NCBI RefSeq assembly: GCF_009496155.1
Contig: NZ_WIJP01000001.1
Location: forward strand, 62,001 to 126,000
Reading direction: 5' to 3'
From: Streptococcus mitis
GTDB taxonomy: Bacteria; Bacillota; Bacilli; Lactobacillales; Streptococcaceae
DNA length: 64,000 bases
Below, in pieces: positions 46,199 to 58,621 of this stretch. The notes beneath the pieces are model-generated. The model was given only the letters and a program-made list of their open reading frames with translations, was not told where the DNA came from and made no database searches. Every line of letters starts with the position of its first letter. Within the stretch, counting starts at the first letter, position 1. A program made the position numbers and the translations under genes.

Positions 46199-46912
46199 AT
46201 GGAAGAAAGTATCAATCCAACCATCAATATTGGTCCTGTTACCTTTGATTTAACTTTGACAGCCTTGACTTTGCTGTCTGTGTTTCTGATTTTTGCATTT
46301 ATCTATTGGGCAAGTCGTAATATGACCTTGAAACCCAAAGGTAAACAAAATGTACTAGAGTATCTCTATGATTTTGTAATTGGATTTACAGAACCTAACC
46401 TTGGTTCCCACTACATAAAAGATTACTCACTCTTTTATTTATGTTTATTTCTTTTTATGGTTATCGCCAATAACCTTGGTTTGATGGCGAAACTTCAAAC
46501 AACAGATGGAACAAACCTTTGGACATCGCCAACTGCAAATCTTTCATTTGACCTTGTCTTGTCTTTCTGTATTATTGTGATGGCGCATATTGAGGGGATT
46601 CGTCGTCGTGGGATTAAACAATACCTAAAAGGTTTTGTAACTCCTGCATTTATGACACCGATGAATCTACTTGAAGAAGTCACGAATTTCCTTTCTCTTG
46701 CTTTGCGGATTTTTGGGAATATCTTTGCAGGTGAAGTAATGACAAGCTTGCTTCTATTACTTTCACATCAGGCTATTTTTTGGTATCCAATCGCATTTGG
46801 GACAAACTTAGTTTGGACTGCATTTTCCGTGTTCATTTCTTGTGTACAGGCCTATGTCTTTACACTATTATCCTCTATGTACCTAGGAAATAAAATTAAT
46901 GATGAAGAGTAG
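46199..46912 (+). CDS. atpB: F1Fo ATP synthase subunit a
   Basis: A 237-residue membrane subunit with five to six helices that forms the proton half-channels against the c ring. The conserved Arg lies in [15 protein letters not shown] (about residue 175). It follows atpE by 32 bp with GAAGGGAG ahead of the ATG. Confidence 0.95.
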   Translation: MEESINPTINIGPVTFDLTLTALTLLSVFLIFAFIYWASRNMTLKPKGKQNVLEYLYDFVIGFTEPNLGSHYIKDYSLFYLCLFLFMVIANNLGLMAKLQTTDGTNLWTSPTANLSFDLVLSFCIIVMAHIEGIRRRGIKQYLKGFVTPAFMTPMNLLEEVTNFLSLALRIFGNIFAGEVMTSLLLLLSHQAIFWYPIAFGTNLVWTAFSVFISCVQAYVFTLLSSMYLGNKINDEE

Positions 46913-46925
46913 AAAGGAGTAACTG

Positions 46926-47419
46926 ATGCACGTAACAGTAGGTGAATTAATTGGTAATTTTATTTTAATCGCTGGCTCTTTTATCCTTTTGCTAGTCTTG
47001 ATTAAAAAATTTGCATGGTCTAATATTACAAGCATTTTCGAAGAAAGAGCTGAAAAAATTGCTTCAGATATTGACAGAGCCGAAGAAGCACGTCAAAAAG
47101 CAGAAGTATTGGCTCAAAAACGCGAAGATGAATTGGCTGGTAGCCGTAAAGAAGCTAAGACAATCATTGAGAATGCGAAAGAAACAGCTGAGAAAAGTAA
47201 GGCTAGTATTTTAGCAGATGCTAAAATAGAAGCAGGACGCTTAAAAGAAAAAGCAAACCAAGAAATTGCTCAAAACAAAGCTGAAGCTTTACAAAGCGTT
47301 AAGGGTGAGGTGGCAGATTTGACAATCAGCTTGGCTGGTAAAATCATCTCACAAAACCTTGATGGTCATGCCCATAAAGAACTCATTGATCAGTATATCG
47401 ATCAGCTAGGAGAAGCTTA

Positions 47420-47420
<1 letters not shown>
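46926..47420 (+). CDS. atpF: F1Fo ATP synthase subunit b
   Basis: A 164-residue stator: one N-terminal membrane helix ([19 protein letters not shown]) and a long charged coiled coil (about 35-150). AAAGGAG lies 5 bases upstream. It overlaps atpH by one base (TAATG). Confidence 0.95.
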
Positions 47421-49476
<2,056 letters not shown>

Positions 49477-49491
49477 GAATAGAGGTGTCAG

Positions 49492-50370
49492 ATGGCAGTA
49501 TCTCTAAATGATATTAAAACAAAAATCGCCTCAACAAAAAATACGAGTCAAATCACTAATGCCATGCAAATGGTATCAGCTGCTAAGCTTGGTCGCTCTG
49601 AAGAAGCTGCTCGCAACTTTCAAGTATACGCTCAAAAAGTTCGCAAGCTCTTGACAGATATCCTTCATGGTAATGGAGCTGGTGGTTCAACCAATCCCAT
49701 GTTGATTAGCCGTCCAGTTAAGAAGACAGGCTATATCGTCATCACTTCAGACCGTGGTTTAGTTGGAGGTTATAATTCCTCTATTCTGAAAGCCGTTATG
49801 GAGTTGAAGGAAGAATACCATCCAGATGGTAAAGGTTTTGAAATGATCTGTATTGGTGGAATGGGAGCTGATTTCTTTAAGGCTCGCGGTATTCAACCAC
49901 TTTATGAATTACGTGGCTTGGCGGATCAACCTAGCTTTGATGAAGTTCGAAAGATTATTTCAAAAACAGTTGAAATGTACCAAAATGAACTTTTTGATGA
50001 GCTCTATGTCTGCTACAACCACCATGTCAATACGCTAACCAGTCAAATGCGTGTGGAACAAATGCTTCCTATTGTTGACTTGGATCCCAATGAAGCGGAT
50101 GAAGAGTACAGCTTGACTTTTGAATTGGAAACCAGTCGAGAAGAAATTTTGGAGCAGTTGTTGCCACAGTTTGCAGAAAGTATGATTTACGGTGCCATTA
50201 TCGATGCCAAGACAGCTGAAAATGCTGCTGGTATGACAGCCATGCAAACAGCGACAGATAATGCTAAGAAAGTCATTAATGATTTGACAATTCAGTATAA
50301 CCGTGCCAGACAGGCGGCGATTACACAAGAAATTACAGAAATCGTAGCAGGAGCTAGTGCCTTAGAATAG
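49492..50370 (+). CDS. atpG: F1Fo ATP synthase subunit gamma
   Basis: A 292-residue central-stalk subunit with two long helices at the ends ([30 protein letters not shown] in parts; [16 protein letters not shown] at the end) and the Rossmann-like middle with [24 protein letters not shown] precedes the ATG. It is followed by a BOX rather than directly by atpD. Confidence 0.95.
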   Translation: MAVSLNDIKTKIASTKNTSQITNAMQMVSAAKLGRSEEAARNFQVYAQKVRKLLTDILHGNGAGGSTNPMLISRPVKKTGYIVITSDRGLVGGYNSSILKAVMELKEEYHPDGKGFEMICIGGMGADFFKARGIQPLYELRGLADQPSFDEVRKIISKTVEMYQNELFDELYVCYNHHVNTLTSQMRVEQMLPIVDLDPNEADEEYSLTFELETSREEILEQLLPQFAESMIYGAIIDAKTAENAAGMTAMQTATDNAKKVINDLTIQYNRARQAAITQEITEIVAGASALE

Positions 50371-50400
50371 GTTCTAGTCCAGCTCGTATGAAAATGAACT

Positions 50401-50516
50401 TATACTCAATGAAAATCAAAGAGCAAACTAGGAAGCTAGTCGCAGGTCGCTCAAAACACTGTTTTGAGGTTGCAGATAGAGCTGACGTGGTTTGAAGAAA
50501 TTTTCGAAGAGTATTA
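50401..50516 (-). repeat. BOX element inside the atp operon
   Basis: Read on the plus strand it is inverted: TATACTCAATGAAAATCAAA (boxC end) at the left, a boxB-like ACACTGTTTTGAGG segment in the middle, and TTTTCGAAGAGTATTA (boxA end) at the right. It fills most of the 199-bp atpG-atpD gap and would be in the operon mRNA as a hairpin. Confidence 0.9.
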
Positions 50517-50560
50517 GGACCTAGTTGAGCTAGGGACCGACAGTATCTTATATAGAATAG

Positions 50561-51976
<1,416 letters not shown>

Positions 51977-51986
51977 GAGGTAATCT

Positions 51987-52406
51987 ATGGCTCAGTTAAC
52001 TGTCCAGATCGTGACACCAGATGGTCTCGTCTATGATCACCATGCCAGCTATGTATCAGTTCGAACTCTGGATGGTGAGATGGGGATCTTGCCACGACAT
52101 GAAAATATGATTGCGGTTTTAGCAGTTGATGAAGTAAAGGTAAAACGTATTGATGATGAAGATCACGTGAACTGGATTGCAGTAAACGGAGGCGTTATTG
52201 AAATTGCCAATAATACCATCACAATCGTTGCGGATTCTGCAGAACGTGCTCGTGATATCGATGTTAGCCGTGCAGAACGTGCCAAGCTTCGTGCGGAGCG
52301 CGAAATCGAAGAAGCCCACGAAAAACACTTGATTGACCAAGAGCGTCGTGCTAAGATTGCTTTGCAACGTGCTATTAATCGTATCAATGTCGGAAAAAGA
52401 CTATAA
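51987..52406 (+). CDS. atpC: F1Fo ATP synthase subunit epsilon
   Basis: A 139-residue F1 subunit with an N-terminal beta sandwich ([23 protein letters not shown]) and C-terminal helices (about 90-139) that can inhibit ATP hydrolysis. It follows atpD by 10 bp and closes the operon. Confidence 0.95.
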   Translation: MAQLTVQIVTPDGLVYDHHASYVSVRTLDGEMGILPRHENMIAVLAVDEVKVKRIDDEDHVNWIAVNGGVIEIANNTITIVADSAERARDIDVSRAERAKLRAEREIEEAHEKHLIDQERRAKIALQRAINRINVGKRL

Positions 52407-52407
52407 G

Positions 52408-52444
52408 AAAAAAATGAACTTGAGTTACCAAGTTCATTTTTTAT
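52408..52444. terminator. Terminator atpC / lactonase
   Basis: AATGAACTTG-AGTTAC-CAAGTTCATTTTTT, usable from both sides. Confidence 0.9.
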
Positions 52445-52450
52445 GTTTTC

Positions 52451-53464
52451 TTAAGGAGCAAAACTGATGCAGACCGCTTCTGGTACATGGAAGTCGTTGG
52501 AAAGTTCTGCTAGACGACCAGTTTCAGGATTGCGTTTAAAGACGGTTGCATTGTCAGAGTCTTGATGGACAGCAATGAGGAATTCTTGGTCTGGTGTCAA
52601 ATCAAAATCACGTGGAGTCTGACCATGCGTCGGAACGATTTCTAACAACTCTAAGCTACCGTCCGCAAGGATTGTATATACTGCGATAGAATCATGACCA
52701 CGGTTAGAAGCATAGAGGTATTTACCGTCTTTAGAGAGACGAATAGCAGCAGTTCCATTAAAGCCTTCATAACCGTCTGGTAGAGTTGAAATGACTTGCA
52801 TGCGTTCAAATTCGCCAACACCATCGTAGATTAGAACCTCGATAGTGCTATTGAGTTCACAAATCAGATAAGCGATTTTATAGTGGTTATGGAAAATGAT
52901 ATGGCGTGAGCCTGCTCCTGGCTGGCTGTGATAGGTATAGAGTTTAGATAATTTCCCTTCTTGATCAAGGTCATAGGTAATGACCTGGTCAGTTCCCAAA
53001 TCACAAGTCACTAGATAGTGGTCAGGTGTTAAGTCTGTAAAGTGAACATGGGGGGAAGCTTGGTTTTCGTGTGGACCTTGGCCACTATGTTGAACCACAT
53101 CACTAAGTAGAAGACTGCCATCTTCCTGACGTTTATAAACAAGGACTTGTCCCTTGTGGTAGTTGGCTGCATAAACCAAATTACGCTTTTCATCAACGGA
53201 AACATAACAATGGGGAGCTCCCTCTTCAACGACATGATTTAATAAAGTCCCGTTAGTTTGATAGGCTGCAATCCCTCCCTTATAGTCTTGACTACCAACA
53301 GTGTATAAATGTTGGTGTTGGTCAAAGGCAAGGTAGGTTGGACTTGGCTCAGTAGCAAAAAGTTCTAGATTTGAAAGCTGACCAGTTTCTGTATCAAAGT
53401 CTGCCTTGTAAATCCCTTGGGAAGTACGACGTGTGTAAGTTCCAAAATAAACAGTTTCTTTCAT
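52451..53464 (-). CDS. Lactonase family protein (7-bladed propeller)
   Basis: A 337-residue beta-propeller of the YbhE/6-phosphogluconolactonase family. Repeated blade motifs are seen (YLAFDQHQHLYTVG, LVYAANYHKGQVLVYK, GKYLYASNRGHDSIAVY) and the ending QTPRDFDLTPDQEFLIAVHQDSDNATVFK (in parts). A role in the oxidative pentose phosphate pathway is possible, but propeller lactonases differ in substrate. No signal peptide. Confidence 0.88.
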   Translation of the reverse strand: MKETVYFGTYTRRTSQGIYKADFDTETGQLSNLELFATEPSPTYLAFDQHQHLYTVGSQDYKGGIAAYQTNGTLLNHVVEEGAPHCYVSVDEKRNLVYAANYHKGQVLVYKRQEDGSLLLSDVVQHSGQGPHENQASPHVHFTDLTPDHYLVTCDLGTDQVITYDLDQEGKLSKLYTYHSQPGAGSRHIIFHNHYKIAYLICELNSTIEVLIYDGVGEFERMQVISTLPDGYEGFNGTAAIRLSKDGKYLYASNRGHDSIAVYTILADGSLELLEIVPTHGQTPRDFDLTPDQEFLIAVHQDSDNATVFKRNPETGRLAELSNDFHVPEAVCISFAP

Positions 53465-53617
53465 AACTTTACCTCTTTATAAAGATAAGACTATTATATC
53501 ACAAAATAGATTCACAATATGATATGCAGTACAATTCAATGGTATGTAAGCACTTTAAAAAAGAGTTATTTTTTCCTAAAAATGATATAATGAGAGAACG
53601 ATAGAAAGGAAGTATTT

Positions 53618-54784
53618 ATGGAGCAAAAAGAGAAACATTTTAGCCTATCTTGGTTTTTTAAGTGGTTTTTGGATAACAAGGCCATTACGGTATTTTTGGT
53701 AACCTTATTATTGGGACTCAATCTTTTTATTTTAAGTAAGATTAGTTTTCTATTTTCACCTGTTTTGGACTTTTTGGCAGTTGTGATGTTGCCTGTCATT
53801 TTGTCTGGACTGCTATATTATTTGTTAAATCCTATTGTTGATTGGATGGAGATGCATAAGATTAATCGTGTTATAGCTATCAGTATTGTCTTTGTCATCA
53901 TCGCCATCTTTATCATTTGGGGCTTGGCAGTAGCTATTCCAAATCTGCAGCGTCAGGTCTTAACATTTGCAAGAAATGTTCCAGTCTACCTGGAAGATGC
54001 TGATAGGGTTATTGATGATTTGGTCACCAAGCGTTTGCCAGATGATTTCAGACCTCAGTTAGAACAAGTCTTGACAAACTTCTCTAGTCAGGCTACAGTT
54101 TGGGCGAGCAAGGTTTCATCTCAGGCAGTCAACTGGGTGAGTGCCTTTATTAGTGGGGCATCTCAAGTGATCGTTGCCTTGATTATTGTCCCTTTCATGC
54201 TCTTTTATCTCTTGCGTGATGGGAAAGGATTGCGTCACTATTTGACTCAATTCATGCCAACAAAATTGAAGGAGCCTGTGGGGCAAGTTTTATCAGATGT
54301 GAATCAGCAGTTGTCCAACTATGTTCGAGGGCAAGTAACAGTAGCTATTATTGTAGCAGTAATGTTTATCATCTTCTTCAAGATTATCGGTCTACGTTAT
54401 GCGGTTACGCTGGGTGTTACTGCTGGTATTTTAAATTTGGTTCCTTATCTGGGTAGCTTCCTAGCCATGCTTCCTGCCCTAGTATTGGGCTTGATTGCTG
54501 GGCCAGTTATGCTTTTAAAAGTAGTGATTGTCTTTATCGTAGAACAAACTATTGAAGGCCGTTTTGTCTCTCCATTGATTTTGGGAAGTCAATTAAACAT
54601 CCATCCCATTAATGTTCTCTTTGTTTTGTTAACTTCAGGATCCATGTTTGGAATCTGGGGAGTTTTACTTGGTATTCCGGTTTATGCCTCTGCTAAGGTT
54701 GTCATTTCAGCCATTTTCGAATGGTATAAGGTAGTCAGTGGTCTATATGAATTAGAGGGCGAGGAAGTCAAGAGTGAACAATAG
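53618..54784 (+). CDS. AI-2E family transporter
   Basis: A 388-residue membrane protein with about eight segments, two near the N-terminus, then a soluble stretch (about 110-180) and a C-terminal cluster with GLRYAVTLGVTAGILNLVPYLGSFLAM and EGRFVSPLILG (in parts). Family members include AI-2 exporters and Na+/H+ antiporters; the substrate is not known. TATAAT at 53585 is the likely -10; AGAAAGGAAG precedes the ATG. Confidence 0.9.
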   Translation: MEQKEKHFSLSWFFKWFLDNKAITVFLVTLLLGLNLFILSKISFLFSPVLDFLAVVMLPVILSGLLYYLLNPIVDWMEMHKINRVIAISIVFVIIAIFIIWGLAVAIPNLQRQVLTFARNVPVYLEDADRVIDDLVTKRLPDDFRPQLEQVLTNFSSQATVWASKVSSQAVNWVSAFISGASQVIVALIIVPFMLFYLLRDGKGLRHYLTQFMPTKLKEPVGQVLSDVNQQLSNYVRGQVTVAIIVAVMFIIFFKIIGLRYAVTLGVTAGILNLVPYLGSFLAMLPALVLGLIAGPVMLLKVVIVFIVEQTIEGRFVSPLILGSQLNIHPINVLFVLLTSGSMFGIWGVLLGIPVYASAKVVISAIFEWYKVVSGLYELEGEEVKSEQ

Positions 54785-56003
54785 TCAACAGATGTTACAG
54801 GCTTTGGAGGAGCAAGATTTAGCCAAGGCAGAGCACTATTTCGCCGAAGCTTTAGAAAATGATCCAAGTGACCTTCTTTATGAATTAGCCACTTATCTAG
54901 AAGGGATTGGTTTTTATCCTCAGGCCAAGGAGATTTACCTGAAAATCGTAGAAGATTTTCCAGATGTTCATCTTAATCTAGCAGCTATTGCTAGCGAGGA
55001 TGGTCAAATCGAAGAAGCCTTCGCTTACCTTGAGGAAATCCAAGCTGACAGTAACTGGTATGTTTCGGCTTTGGCACTTAAGGCAGACCTTTACCAGATG
55101 GAAGGTTTGACAGATGTGGCGCGTGAGAAATTGCTGGAGGCTTTGACCTATTCAGAGGATCCTCTCTTGATATTGGGTTTGGCAGAGTTGGATAGCGAGT
55201 TGGAAAATTACCAAGAGGCTATTCAGGGCTATGCCCAGTTAGATAATCGTACTATTTATGAGCAAACGGGTATTTCTACCTATCAACGGATTGGATTTGC
55301 CTATGCCCAGTTAGGGAAATTTGAAACGGCTACAGAGTTTTTGGAAAAAGCCTTGGAGTTAGAATACGATGACCTAACAGCTTTTGAGTTAGCCAGTCTT
55401 TACTTTGACCGAGAAGAATACCAAAAGGCCGTCCTCTACTTTAAGCAGCTTGATACCATTTCTCCTGACTTTGAAGGCTATGAGTATGGCTATAGTCAGG
55501 CCTTACATAAGGAGCATCAAGTTCAAGAAGCCCTGAGTATCGCTAAGCAAGGCTTGGAGAAAAATCCCTTTGAAACTCGTCTCCTGCTAGCTGCTTCACA
55601 ATTTTCTTATGAATTGCATGATGCTAGTGGAGCAGAGAACTATCTCCTTACTGCAAAAGAAGACGCTGAGGATACAGAAGAAATCTTACTCCGTCTAGCC
55701 ACTATCTATCTAGAGCAGGAGCGTTATGAAGACATTCTAGATTTACAAAGTGAGGAGCCAGAAAATCTTTTGACCAAGTGGATGATTGCTCGTTCTTATC
55801 AAGAAATGGACGATTTGGATACTGCTTACGACCTTTACCAAGAGTTGGCAGGAGATTTGAAGGACAATCCCGAATTTCTGGAACATTATATCTATCTCTT
55901 GCGTGAATTGGGCTACTTTGAGGAAGCAAAAGTCAATGCTCAAGCTTACTTAAAACTGGTTCCAGATGATGTGCAGATGCAAGAACTATTTGAGAGATTG
56001 TAA
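54774..56003 (+). CDS. TPR repeat protein
   Basis: A 409-residue soluble protein built of about ten tetratricopeptide-like repeats, with ISTYQRIGFAYAQLGKFETATEFLEKALELE as a clear example (in parts). It is acidic. The GTG start at 54774 overlaps the preceding gene by 11 bp with GAGGAAG upstream, so it is coupled to the AI-2E gene. TPR proteins scaffold complexes; the partner is unknown. Confidence 0.88.
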   Translation: MNNSQQMLQALEEQDLAKAEHYFAEALENDPSDLLYELATYLEGIGFYPQAKEIYLKIVEDFPDVHLNLAAIASEDGQIEEAFAYLEEIQADSNWYVSALALKADLYQMEGLTDVAREKLLEALTYSEDPLLILGLAELDSELENYQEAIQGYAQLDNRTIYEQTGISTYQRIGFAYAQLGKFETATEFLEKALELEYDDLTAFELASLYFDREEYQKAVLYFKQLDTISPDFEGYEYGYSQALHKEHQVQEALSIAKQGLEKNPFETRLLLAASQFSYELHDASGAENYLLTAKEDAEDTEEILLRLATIYLEQERYEDILDLQSEEPENLLTKWMIARSYQEMDDLDTAYDLYQELAGDLKDNPEFLEHYIYLLRELGYFEEAKVNAQAYLKLVPDDVQMQELFERL

Positions 56004-56020
56004 GAATTCATACATTACAG

Positions 56021-56057
56021 AAAACTGCAAGTTATTTGAAGACAACTGCGGTTTTTT
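56021..56057 (+). terminator. TPR gene terminator
   Basis: AAAACTGCA pairs with TGCGGTTTT (G-U pairs included), strengthened by GTT/AAC, then TTTTTT. Confidence 0.7.
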
Positions 56058-56152
56058 ACTGTTTTTTTAAAAAATAAATATGGCTGAGGTTTTATTGCAA
56101 TGTGACGAGAATTTTTATATAAATCAGGTTAAGATTGTTTCATTAGAAGTAT

Positions 56153-56179
56153 AGAGTTTTGTTTTTATTCCAAAACTCT
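56153..56179 (+). other. Inverted repeat upstream of the TA-like locus
   Basis: AGAGTTTTG and CAAAACTCT form a perfect 9-bp stem with a 9-base loop. No clear T-run follows. The rest of 56058-56210 shows nothing recognisable. Confidence 0.5.
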
Positions 56180-56213
56180 TATCTTAAAATTTCAAAATCG
56201 ATTACACACAGTG

Positions 56214-56240
56214 GGCTACGGCTTGTGTTTTTTGTTTGAC
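56214..56240 (+). repeat. Direct repeat flanking the TA-like locus, left copy
   Basis: GGCTACGGCTTGTG, a T-run, then GTTTGAC; it recurs at 56948-56976 with a T-run two bases longer. The similarity extends weakly another 50 bp downstream. Confidence 0.75.
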
Positions 56241-56264
56241 AAAATTAAAAAAATGTGTAAGAAT
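56236..56264 (+). promoter_or_regulatory. Promoter of the putative antitoxin RNA
   Basis: TTGACA (56236-56241), 17 bp, AAGAAT (56259-56264). Transcription would start near 56271. Confidence 0.5.
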
Positions 56265-56269
56265 AAGAA

Positions 56270-56402
56270 GAATTGAAAACAGGAAAACTCACCTCCTTTC
56301 GATTCGTCAAGCCTTATCGTTAGGCAATGAGGGGGCGGAGAGACGCGCTCGTCAACAGAAGTATCTCATTGGAAATATTGCTCACTTTTTAGTGAGCTTT
56401 TT
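56270..56402 (+). ncRNA. Putative type III antitoxin-like structured RNA
   Basis: A GC-richer non-coding stretch (about 56290-56372) within AT-rich DNA. It has a long stem CAATGAG/CTCATTG (56325-56331/56365-56371), a small GACG-CGCT-CGTC hairpin, and the heptamer TCGTCAA twice at a 45-nt interval (56304 and 56349), which might mark two degenerate repeat units. It ends in a terminator (GCTCAC-TTTTT-AGTGAGC, 56380-56397, T-run to 56402) 16 bases before a toxin-like gene. Promoter, repeat RNA, terminator, toxin is the layout of type III toxin-antitoxin loci. The RNA family itself is not verified. Confidence 0.5.
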
Positions 56403-56417
56403 ATATAAGGAATAGGA

Positions 56418-56933
56418 ATGAAAAGTAAGAAGTTAAAATTAGGTCAAATTGATTTAAAAATGTGCAAGAATTATGACCTTATTCAAGCGATGGATTATGA
56501 TTTTAAGACAAAGGAAGTAATGAATAAAGGAAGGTGATTTGCGGTAACTGTTGTCAAAATACAGGGATTGACTTTCTTGATTCCATTTAGAAGTTATATT
56601 CCTAAAAAGTATCAGTTGAAGTATAAGCTTAGAAATTCGGCAAAAGCAGGATATGTTGAAGGGTTAGATATTGGTAAAACCTTGATTTTAGAAGAAAAAA
56701 GTTATTTACTAAATACAACTTTTCGCCTTCGGAAAATCGAAGATTATTATAAAGTAATGGATAACGATAAAGCTATAATCAATAAGTTAGTGAAAGCTAT
56801 TATAGATTATAACCGCGTTTTAGAAATAAATGATAGAAACAAACTTGAAGATCCTAAACGCTTTAAATTCTCAACATTCCAGAATTATTCTACTAGATTA
56901 AAAGTAATTACAGAAAAAGACTATTTAGAATAG
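56418..56933 (+). pseudogene. Type III toxin (TenpN/CptN-like) gene, broken by an in-frame stop
   Basis: The frame starts at ATG 56418 (AGGAATAGGA upstream) with MKSKKLKLGQIDLKMCKNYD, reaches TGA at 56535-56537 after 39 codons, and continues in the same frame for 132 codons to 56933. Across the stop the sense reads NKGR-stop-FAVTVVKIQGLTFLIPFRSYI, then VEGLDIGKTLILEEKSYLL, which looks like type III toxins (endoribonucleases) of the TenpN/CptN group from memory. TGA could come from GGA (Gly) by one change. No good start or ribosome-binding site lies after the stop; the first option is a TTG at 56568. The toxin is therefore probably inactive unless the stop is read through. Family assignment is moderate. 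Confidence 0.6.
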
Positions 56934-56947
56934 ATAATGTTTTCGCA

Positions 56948-56976
56948 GGCTACGGCTTGTGTTTTTTTTGTTTGAC
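56948..56976 (+). repeat. Direct repeat flanking the TA-like locus, right copy
   Basis: Second copy of the 56214-56240 repeat, including a TTGAC -35-like end. It begins 14 bp after the toxin frame stops. Confidence 0.75.
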
Positions 56977-57290
56977 TAAAAATGTGGGTTTAAAATCCAG
57001 GAAACATAAATAGGATAGTCAGATTTCAAATCCGTAAAATCATTTTCTTGAAGGAGTAGTCGTTTTGTCAAAAGTAAATACAGTGAAATGACTCATTGAT
57101 CCTTTTGGAAACTATTAGAATCAAATTGCAAGATTCTCAACTATAGGGGCAAAGATGATTATAAAAATAAATACAAAGATGAATACGATTCTAAAAAATA
57201 ACAGTAATTGCTGAAAATGATTTTAAAGAAAAAATAAGTAAAAACTCAATTATCAATAAGCAACAGAAAGCATTTGTAAACACCAATCTC
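56977..57290 (+). pseudogene. Decayed coding remnant between the TA-like locus and the ABC transporter
   Basis: No intact gene. One frame gives CKILNYRGKDDYKNKYKDEY and, after a frameshift, VIAENDFKEK, which resembles the toxin C-terminus VITEKDYLE. With the repeat at 56948 this may be the worn remnant of a second copy of the TA-like locus. Evidence is thin. Confidence 0.25.
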
Positions 57291-57331
57291 TTATGCTATA
57301 ATAGGAACAATTATTTTAAGGAGGTGTCAGT

Positions 57332-57973
57332 ATGTCTTATTTATTTGAGATATTACCGAGTTTATTGAGCGGTGCAAGCATGACTTTACAGGTTTTTGCA
57401 CTGGTCTTGATTTTTTCTATTCCCTTGGGCGTTTTGATTGCCTTTGCCTTGCAAGTCCATTGGAAGCCCCTCCATCATCTGATTAACATTTATATCTGGA
57501 TTATGCGGGGGACACCCTTGCTCTTGCAATTGATCTTTATCTATTATGTACTACCAAGCATTGGGATCCGTTTGGACCGTCTTCCTGCAGCTATTATTGC
57601 CTTTGTTCTTAATTATGCAGCTTACTTTGCCGAAATCTTCCGTGGGGGGATTGATACCATTCCTAAAGGTCAATATGAGGCCGCTAAGGTTTTGAAGTTT
57701 AGCTCTTTTGACACAGTTCGCTATATTATCTTGCCCCAAGTGACCAAGATTGTTCTTCCTAGTGTCTTTAATGAAGTTATGAGTTTGGTTAAGGATACTT
57801 CTTTGGTCTACGCTCTAGGAATTTCAGATCTTATCTTGGCGAGTCGAACAGCTGCCAACCGTGACGCTAGTTTGGTCCCTATGTTCTTGGCAGGAGCCAT
57901 TTACTTGATTTTGATTGGTATTGTGACCATTCTTGCCAAAAAAGTTGAGAAGAAGTACAGTTACTATAGATAG
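57332..57973 (+). CDS. Polar amino-acid ABC transporter permease
   Basis: A 213-residue HisM/GlnP-type permease with five membrane segments, MRGTPLLLQLIFIYYVLPSIGI and the EAA-like loop GQYEAAKVLKFSSFDTVRYIILPQ (in parts). AAGGAGGTGTCAGT precedes the ATG. First gene of a complete permease-ATPase-binding protein operon. Confidence 0.93.
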   Translation: MSYLFEILPSLLSGASMTLQVFALVLIFSIPLGVLIAFALQVHWKPLHHLINIYIWIMRGTPLLLQLIFIYYVLPSIGIRLDRLPAAIIAFVLNYAAYFAEIFRGGIDTIPKGQYEAAKVLKFSSFDTVRYIILPQVTKIVLPSVFNEVMSLVKDTSLVYALGISDLILASRTAANRDASLVPMFLAGAIYLILIGIVTILAKKVEKKYSYYR

Positions 57974-57982
57974 GAGGCTGCC

Positions 57983-58612
57983 ATGTTAGAATTACGAAAT
58001 ATCAATAAGGGCTTTGGTGAAAAGCAAATTTTATCTAATTTCAGTCTAAAAATTCCTGAAAAGCAAATTCTGGCAATCGTTGGGCCTTCTGGTGGAGGTA
58101 AGACAACCCTCTTACGTATGCTTGCAGGTCTTGAAACCATTGATTCAGGGCAAATCTTTTATAATGGAGAACCTTTAGAATTGGATGAACTGGAGAAGCG
58201 GAATCTACTGGGATTTGTATTCCAAGATTTTCAACTGTTTCCTCATTTATCAGTTCTAGATAATTTGACCTTATCACCTGTGAAAACAATGGGAATGAAT
58301 CAGGAAGAGGCTGAGAAGAAGGCGTGTGGACTCTTGGAACAGTTAGGATTGGCAGGACATGCAGAAGCCTATCCCTTCTCGCTATCTGGTGGGCAAAAGC
58401 AGCGGGTGGCTTTGGCGCGTGCTATGATGATTGACCCAGAAATCATTGGCTACGATGAACCAACTTCTGCCCTAGATCCAGAATTGCGCTTGGAAGTGGA
58501 AAAACTGATCTTGCAAAATAGGGAACTTGGGATGACCCAGATTGTCGTTACCCACGATTTACAATTCGCTGAAAATATCGCAGATCAGATTCTCAAGGTT
58601 GAGCCCAAGTAG
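57983..58612 (+). CDS. Polar amino-acid ABC transporter ATP-binding protein
   Basis: A 209-residue ABC ATPase: Walker A GPSGGGKTT, Q-loop VFQDFQLFPHLSV, signature LSGGQKQR, Walker B IIGYDEPTSALDPE and H-loop VVTHDL. The Tyr in Walker B (GYDEP) replaces the usual Leu. It is shorter than most (about 240) because it lacks the C-terminal extension. TAGGAGGCTGCC precedes the ATG. Confidence 0.94.
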   Translation: MLELRNINKGFGEKQILSNFSLKIPEKQILAIVGPSGGGKTTLLRMLAGLETIDSGQIFYNGEPLELDELEKRNLLGFVFQDFQLFPHLSVLDNLTLSPVKTMGMNQEEAEKKACGLLEQLGLAGHAEAYPFSLSGGQKQRVALARAMMIDPEIIGYDEPTSALDPELRLEVEKLILQNRELGMTQIVVTHDLQFAENIADQILKVEPK

Positions 58613-58621
58613 GAGGTGCCG

